A stretch of DNA of 43,550 nucleotides, taken from contig DASYXZ010000178.1 of NCBI GenBank assembly GCA_035934315.1, positions 1 through 43,550 on the forward strand. The letters are read 5' to 3'. This stretch comes from DASYXZ01 sp035934315 (GTDB taxonomy: Bacteria > Acidobacteriota > Terriglobia > UBA7540). The translations under genes were made by a program, and so were the position numbers. Positions 38,561-43,550 of this stretch are shown here, piece by piece; within the stretch, counting starts at the first letter, position 1, and the number at the start of each line of letters is the position of its first letter. The notes below the pieces were generated by a model. That model had not been told where the DNA came from. It did no database searches and saw nothing but the letters and a program-made list of their open reading frames with translations.

Positions 38561-40675
38561 ATGGACGAGTCACCGAATGCCCGGAACGGTTCTGCATTGC
38601 CCCGGAATCACGAATACGTCAAGGCGCACGGAATTCTCGGGTTCGGCTGGATGGCCGGAGTCACGATATTCGTCGCACTCACAGGCCTGGGAATCTGGCT
38701 GCTGCCTTTCAGCATCGGGACGCAGATGGCCGTACTCATGCACACGGCGCTGGGCGTCGCAATCGTTGTTCCGTTCACCATCTGGCAACTCAAACACTGG
38801 CTGGCTACGCGGAAAACACCACGGCGTTTTCGGAAGTTTTGCGCCTATACAGGTTTCTGGTCCCTGGCGGTCACGACAGTTTCAGGCATTGTCCTCACCT
38901 GGCAGGCGATGTTCTCGCTCAATTCCAGCCATTTGTGGGACCGCGTTCACCTATGGAGCGGCCTGCTGTCGCTGCCTTTCCTTGCGTACCACGTCTGGCC
39001 TCACAAAAAGAAAGAACCCGCCAATGCCCTTAATGTGTTGCCCGCTTTCCTTAAACCGGACTATTCCGCGCTGCGACGGGGGATGTGGAAAGTGACAATG
39101 GGCACGGCGATCGCGTTGCTCCTGGTGCTGGGCGTGGCGACCATCGCCTATCGCGCCCCGGACTACCGCCATTACAAGCTGGCCTCAACATACAACTGGA
39201 CCTACGGAAAGAACCCGTTCGCTCCCAGTCTGGCCACGACGGAAGACGGCCAGCCGGTGGCGCCCCAGATCATGGCGGGATCCAAATCTTGCGGCTCATC
39301 CGGCTGCCACACTGAAATCTATCAGGAATGGCAGGCCAGCGCGCACCGCTGGGCGGCGGAAGACACGTTTTTCCAAGCCGTTCAAACCGCCATGATCAAA
39401 GAAACCGGCGCGCCCGCCACGCGATATTGCGGAGGCTGCCACGACCCGGTCTCCCTGCTCTCCGGTTACAAAGATGCGAGCACCGGTATTTCTGCACCGG
39501 GCTTCAAGCAAGGGGACTCCTGCATCATTTGCCACTCCATGCGCCGCGTGGACGTGCAGGGCAATGGCAACTATGTTTTTGGCGCTCCGAAACCCTATCT
39601 CTTCGAGTACGGCGAGGGCCGGTACACCACGGCCGTCGCCCATTTCCTGATCCGTGCGTATCCACGCCAGCACGACCGGGACTATGATATTGCGTTATCG
39701 CAAAAGCCGGAGTCCTGCGCCTCCTGCCACAAGCAGTTTATTGACAAAGAAATCAACCACGTGGGGTGGGTTCAACTACAAAATCAATACGATGACTGGA
39801 AGCACGGCAAGTGGAACGCAAACCCGGATCCGGCGCAACGTTTGCGCTGCCAGCAGTGCCACATGTATTATCAAGCGGCCCCAAGTTTGGCTATGGCTGA
39901 TCCCTACGACCTCAAAATCGGGCTGGGATTGAGACATCGTAACCACTGGTTTGCCGGCGGCAACCAGGTGATGCCGGAAATGATTGCTTCGCCCGACGCG
40001 GCCGGCCAGACACGACGCGTTGAGGAGTGGCTGCGCGGCAAACGAGTGATTCCTGAAATCGCGAACATCTGGCCCGCCGGACCTGTTCTGCCCATCAAGG
40101 TCGTTGCGCCGTCGTCCACGCGTCCCGGGGACAGCCTCGAGTTCCGCGCCGTTATTTCCAACAACAAGGCCGGCCACAGCTTCCCCACTGGCCCGCTCGA
40201 CCTGATCCGCGCCTGGGTGGAAGTGGAGGTTCGCGATCAGACGGGGCGTGAACTATTTCACTCCGGAAAATTGACCGATCAAAACCACGTTGAACCGGGT
40301 TCATTCGTCCTCAAAGCCGTTGGGACAAATGCCGACGGCCAGGAGATTATCCGTCATGACCTGTGGCATTACGTGGGCGCAAAATATAAGCGGGCGGTTT
40401 TTCCGGGTTATTCCGATATGTACGAATATGATTTCAAGGTTCCCAAAAACGTCCAGGGCCCGCTGGCAGTCACGGCAAGGCTGCGCTATCGCAAGGCCAA
40501 CCAGTACTTCATGGATTTTTCGTTCCCCGGCCAACACCTCCAGTCCCCCATCACGGATATTTCCTCCGACAAGGTTGAAATTCCACTGGCCGTTGGCGCC
40601 AGCCGCGCCGCCGTGCAGCTCGCGCCCATCCATCAAGGCGCAACCCATGCACCTCAAGCTCCGGGTGGTCGATGA
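38561..40675 (+). CDS. Membrane-anchored multiheme cytochrome c
   Basis: 704 residues from the ATG at 38561 (AGGGAGG 8 bases upstream; a TTG two codons earlier is too close to the ribosome site). The first 200 residues contain four to five transmembrane helices with histidines, like a cytochrome b561/DUF4405-type membrane domain. An exported part follows with heme motifs CGSSGCH (CX4CH, about 244), CGGCH (290), CIICH (321), CASCH (386) and CQQCH (430), in a cytochrome c554-like arrangement (EIYQEWQASAHRWAAEDTFF). The C-terminal 200 residues form a beta-rich domain without heme. It probably moves electrons from the quinone pool to periplasmic hemes. It overlaps the next gene by 4 bases. Confidence 0.85.
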   Translation: MDESPNARNGSALPRNHEYVKAHGILGFGWMAGVTIFVALTGLGIWLLPFSIGTQMAVLMHTALGVAIVVPFTIWQLKHWLATRKTPRRFRKFCAYTGFWSLAVTTVSGIVLTWQAMFSLNSSHLWDRVHLWSGLLSLPFLAYHVWPHKKKEPANALNVLPAFLKPDYSALRRGMWKVTMGTAIALLLVLGVATIAYRAPDYRHYKLASTYNWTYGKNPFAPSLATTEDGQPVAPQIMAGSKSCGSSGCHTEIYQEWQASAHRWAAEDTFFQAVQTAMIKETGAPATRYCGGCHDPVSLLSGYKDASTGISAPGFKQGDSCIICHSMRRVDVQGNGNYVFGAPKPYLFEYGEGRYTTAVAHFLIRAYPRQHDRDYDIALSQKPESCASCHKQFIDKEINHVGWVQLQNQYDDWKHGKWNANPDPAQRLRCQQCHMYYQAAPSLAMADPYDLKIGLGLRHRNHWFAGGNQVMPEMIASPDAAGQTRRVEEWLRGKRVIPEIANIWPAGPVLPIKVVAPSSTRPGDSLEFRAVISNNKAGHSFPTGPLDLIRAWVEVEVRDQTGRELFHSGKLTDQNHVEPGSFVLKAVGTNADGQEIIRHDLWHYVGAKYKRAVFPGYSDMYEYDFKVPKNVQGPLAVTARLRYRKANQYFMDFSFPGQHLQSPITDISSDKVEIPLAVGASRAAVQLAPIHQGATHAPQAPGGR

Positions 40676-42429
40676 ATCGCCGGACGTTCACTCTGGCTGG
40701 CTTGGGGCTTCTTGCTAATGCGCTTGCCGCCTGTTCTAAAAAAGCTCCGCCGGAATCCCAGGTGTTTGACAGCCAGGCGCGAAAACTGACAGGCGCCGGT
40801 CCCCAGGTTACCTTTACAGATGTGACCAGGCAGGCGGGCATCAACTTTGTCCACTCGCGAGGCCAGCGCACCCATCAACTTCCCGAGGACATGGGTTCCG
40901 GCGCGGCATGGGGCGACTATGATAATGATGGATTCCCCGACCTCTACCTGGTGAACCAGCCGGGGCCGTGGGGAGCGCCGGCCGGGCCTGACGCGCCCGC
41001 TTGCGTTCTCTATCACAACAACCGTGACGGCACGTTTACCGATGTCACCGGGCACGCCGGCGTGGCCAATCGCGGCGGCTACGGGATGGGCGCGGCGTGG
41101 GGCGACTTCGATAACGATGGGTTCCTGGATTTGTACGTGACGAACTACGGCCGTTCAGTGCTCTATCACAACAACGGCAACGGAACTTTTACCGACGTCA
41201 CCGACCGCGCCGGCGTGGCCAACAATCTTTGGGGCATGACGCCTCTCTGGTTCGATTACGACAATGACGGTTATCTCGACCTCTACGTTCCGAACTATGT
41301 GGACTATAACCTCAAGGGAGTTCCGTTGGGCGCTACTTCCGAGCAATTCGGAATGAACGTTCCCTTCACGCTCAATCCTGCATCGTTCAAGCCGGTCCCC
41401 AATCGCCTTTACCACAACAACCGGGACGGGACGTTCACGGACGTCGCTCAGAAATTGGGCGTGGCCGATGCCAACGGGCGAAGCCTGGTGGCCGCCTGGT
41501 CAGACTTCCGTCTTGAGGGTCATCTCGACCTCTATGTGGGCAACGACATCTCCGACAACCGGATGTTTCAGAATCTCGGCGGCGGGCGATTCGCGGACAT
41601 CAGCGCGGCTTCCTGGACGGAAGAAAATCGCGGCACCATGGGCGTTGCCATCGGCGACTTTGACGGTGACGGCGACAATGACATGTTCCTCACCCATTGG
41701 GTGAGTCAGGCCGACGCCCTTTATCAGAACCTTTGGACCGAGCAGCAGCGCAAAGGGAAAATTCACTTCGAGGATTCAGCGGATCTTTACGGTGTTGGTT
41801 CTATTTCCATGCCCGTGGTCGGGTGGGGCACGTTTTTCTTCGACTTTGACAACGATGGCAGCCTGGACTTGCTGGTGGCCAACGGCTCAACTCTGGAAGA
41901 CAAAGCGAACACCACCAAGTTGATCCCAGAGGCGCCTTTCCTTTTCTGGTCGAAAGGCGGAACGGTTTTTTACGACTTGGCGCGGTCGGGCGAGGCGGGC
42001 AGCGCCCTGCAGCAACGCCGGGTTGCTCGCGGCGCGGCCTATGCCGACTACGATGGCGATGGCGATCTCGACGTCATTATCACCACCAATCATGGCGCGC
42101 CCGTACTGCTCCGCAATGACGGCGGGAATCGCAACCACTGGCTGGCGATTCACCTGATCGGCACGAAGAGCAACCGGCAGGGCTTGGGCGCCAAGCTCTA
42201 CCTCGAAGCCGGCGGGAAGCGCGTGTATCGAGAGTATGGAGTCGGAACCTCTTACCAGTCTCAATCTACTCGGGAAGCATGGTTCGGCCTCGGCCAGGCC
42301 GAACGCGCGGAATCGCTCTCTGTCGCCTGGCCGGGCGGGACGCGACAAGAATTCACCAACCTCCCCGTTAACCGCGTGCTGACCATCACCGAAGGCCACG
42401 ACAGTTGGCAGGAAAACGTGCGCGGCTGA
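40672..42429 (+). CDS. FG-GAP/VCBS-repeat ASPIC/UnbV (CRTAC1-like) lipoprotein
   Basis: 585 residues beginning in an ATGA overlap with the cytochrome gene. The N-terminus MNRRTFTLAGLGLLANALAAC has a lipobox (LAAC) and Arg-Arg, so it is a lipoprotein. At least six DxDxDG calcium-binding blades follow: DYDNDGFPD, DFDNDGFLD, DYDNDGYLD, DFDGDGDND, DFDNDGSLD and DYDGDGDLD. The C-terminal 110 residues (LGAKLYLEAGGKRVYREY ... AWPGGTRQEF) are the ASPIC/UnbV domain. It is probably a surface beta-propeller partner of the cytochrome; the ligand is unknown. Confidence 0.9.
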   Translation: MNRRTFTLAGLGLLANALAACSKKAPPESQVFDSQARKLTGAGPQVTFTDVTRQAGINFVHSRGQRTHQLPEDMGSGAAWGDYDNDGFPDLYLVNQPGPWGAPAGPDAPACVLYHNNRDGTFTDVTGHAGVANRGGYGMGAAWGDFDNDGFLDLYVTNYGRSVLYHNNGNGTFTDVTDRAGVANNLWGMTPLWFDYDNDGYLDLYVPNYVDYNLKGVPLGATSEQFGMNVPFTLNPASFKPVPNRLYHNNRDGTFTDVAQKLGVADANGRSLVAAWSDFRLEGHLDLYVGNDISDNRMFQNLGGGRFADISAASWTEENRGTMGVAIGDFDGDGDNDMFLTHWVSQADALYQNLWTEQQRKGKIHFEDSADLYGVGSISMPVVGWGTFFFDFDNDGSLDLLVANGSTLEDKANTTKLIPEAPFLFWSKGGTVFYDLARSGEAGSALQQRRVARGAAYADYDGDGDLDVIITTNHGAPVLLRNDGGNRNHWLAIHLIGTKSNRQGLGAKLYLEAGGKRVYREYGVGTSYQSQSTREAWFGLGQAERAESLSVAWPGGTRQEFTNLPVNRVLTITEGHDSWQENVRG

Positions 42430-42573
42430 GCCGGGCCGGAAATTCCCCACACCCGCGCCCACGAGTCCACTTCGAAATAATTGCCTGTCAGGAATTTTTC
42501 TACATTCTTTTTTTGCGCAGAGGTCAAAGCTGAACTAGAATATCCCGCATATCACTGATTGTGGAGAAAACAA

Positions 42574-43491
42574 ATGAAAAACATCCATCGATGGGTGTTC
42601 GCCGTGGCCGCACCGCTTGCTCTGTTCATCTTCCTGGTGGCGCCGGGAAACGCGCAGTTGGGCATGGCTACAAAAGAGCAGCGCATCGACCTGACTCGCG
42701 AATGGAAAGGCGAGCGTTTTCCGGATGGACGTCCCAAGGCGCCCGACTCACTGCTCGACGCTTTGAAAGAAGTCGATGCGGAGGAAGCTTGGGGAGTCTT
42801 GCAGTCGCATGGCTACAAGTATCAGTTTGAGGGCGGTTGGCACGTCATCAATCCGGGCAGCGACCGCATGGTGGGCCGCGTGGTGACGGCGGTGTTCATG
42901 CCCCTGCGCCCGGACTTGAACGCGGTGATCAACGAGCATGGCAAATCGGAAGGCAGGATTGGGGCTCAGAACTCCTGGCCCATTGACATACTGGTGCCCG
43001 GCGATGTACTGGTGGTGGACCTGTTCGGCAAAATCAAGGATGGCACTTACGCCGGGGACAATCTCGCCACCGCGATTTTTACCGCCAGCCACAATGGCCT
43101 GATCGTTGACGGTTCGGTCCGCGACGAAACAGGCATTTCTGAAATCAAGGGGTTTCGAGTCTATGTGCGTGGCGTGGATCCCTCCGCCTTGCGCGATGTT
43201 ACCCTGATGGGCATCAACGTGCCCATCCGCATTGGGAACGCCACGGTGATGCCGGGCGATCTGGTGGTGAGCGACGCGGAGGGCGTCACGTTTATTCCGC
43301 CCCAACTCGGCCAGGAAATTGTGGACAAGGCGACCATGACTCACCGGGTGGACGAGTGGGGACACATGATGCTGCGCGAGGGCAAGTACACGCCTGGCGA
43401 GATTGATCGCAAATGGACCAAGCCCATGATTGAAGAGTTCAACCAATGGTTGGCGCAGAAGGGTTCCAAACAGAGGATGAAGGAAAACTAA
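42574..43491 (+). CDS. Exported RraA-fold protein (HMG aldolase-like)
   Basis: 305 residues from the ATG at 42574, with GGAG 8 bases before it. A clear signal peptide (MKNIHRWVFAVAAPLALFIF to about residue 28, cut after GNA) precedes an RraA/4-hydroxy-4-methyl-2-oxoglutarate aldolase-like domain. VDLFGKIKDGTYAGDNLATA leads to NGLIVDGSVRDETGI, which holds the conserved Arg-Asp of the active site. MPGDLVVSDAEGVTFIPP is also typical. RraA-family proteins are normally cytoplasmic (aldolases or RNase E inhibitors), so export is unusual. A longer N-terminal region (about 30-85) with DLTREWKGERFPDGRPK is also atypical. Confidence 0.8.
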   Translation: MKNIHRWVFAVAAPLALFIFLVAPGNAQLGMATKEQRIDLTREWKGERFPDGRPKAPDSLLDALKEVDAEEAWGVLQSHGYKYQFEGGWHVINPGSDRMVGRVVTAVFMPLRPDLNAVINEHGKSEGRIGAQNSWPIDILVPGDVLVVDLFGKIKDGTYAGDNLATAIFTASHNGLIVDGSVRDETGISEIKGFRVYVRGVDPSALRDVTLMGINVPIRIGNATVMPGDLVVSDAEGVTFIPPQLGQEIVDKATMTHRVDEWGHMMLREGKYTPGEIDRKWTKPMIEEFNQWLAQKGSKQRMKEN

Positions 43492-43527
43492 CATTTTCCA
43501 CATTCATACCGGAGGTTATAACCAGAT

Positions 43528-43550
43528 ATGAATAAAAACGACCGGCGTCT
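43528..43550 (+). CDS. Start of a further gene, truncated by the window edge
   Basis: GGAGGT at 43511-43516 precedes an ATG at 43528. Only seven codons are visible (MNKNDRR), so no function can be given. The 36-base gap suggests an operon with the RraA-like gene. Confidence 0.5.

Noticed and set aside
1..43550. tRNA, rRNA or riboswitch genes
   Set aside because: No cloverleaf, 16S/23S core sequence or known riboswitch core was recognised in any gap. I could not run covariance models, so small RNAs may be missed.

Overview
The window looks like a chromosomal segment of an uncultured soil- or sediment-type bacterium, most likely an Acidobacteriota. The reasons are moderate-to-high GC with long AT-rich intergenic spacers, a CRTAC1/ASPIC lipoprotein, PEGA and YVTN proteins, a TPR-GAF protein and a respiratory, partly denitrifying gene set. 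This is inferred from gene content alone; there is no rRNA or tRNA to anchor it. I see no phage, IS element or CRISPR array, and all large genes look intact except lepA (cut at the left edge) and the last gene (cut at the right edge).

Layout. 1-6.9 kb: lepA (minus), divergent from a TPR-GAF-degenerate GGDEF protein, then a beta-oxidation-type pair (3-hydroxyacyl-CoA dehydrogenase, enoyl-CoA hydratase) and nusB. 6.9-10.6 kb: a glycoamylase-like hydrolase, a divergent NRAMP-type transporter and an FAD/NAD oxidoreductase. 11.1-15.3 kb: a minus-strand lysine/aspartate-family cluster read M20 peptidase - asd - dapB - dapA, with a palindrome of short periodic repeats in every gap. 15.6-22.6 kb: a PEGA protein, a secreted trypsin-like protease, cystathionine beta-synthase, Mrp/ApbC, a DUF971 protein, a YVTN beta-propeller, a possible tiny zinc-ribbon ORF and a metallo-beta-lactamase-fold hydrolase.

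23-36.5 kb is a nitric-oxide/low-oxygen response island. It holds a radical SAM/SPASM protein, a Crp/Fnr-type regulator, the di-iron repair protein Ric, an NnrS-family membrane protein, quinol-type NO reductase, a membrane protein carrying a transposase-like cysteine domain, a cupin and a hemerythrin. A minus-strand run follows, read radical SAM - succinate-semialdehyde-type dehydrogenase - ThDP enzyme. Three promoters here (rsam1, ric, rsam2) carry a TGTGA-N6-TCACA-type palindrome centred about 40.5-41.5 bp upstream of the inferred start, the class II activator geometry. The downstream dehydrogenase/ThDP pair resembles the 2-oxoglutarate decarboxylase plus succinate-semialdehyde dehydrogenase bypass known from cyanobacteria. 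It would therefore be under NO/anaerobic control, which is my main functional hypothesis.

36.8-43.5 kb: an orphan exported protein, a small orphan gene with its own promoter and very strong terminator, a membrane-anchored multiheme cytochrome c translationally coupled to an FG-GAP/ASPIC lipoprotein, an exported RraA-fold protein, and the first codons of one more gene.

The other standout is a set of intergenic inverted repeats built of 7- or 8-base units. The unit sequence differs between loci but the architecture is the same, and several genes end inside them.
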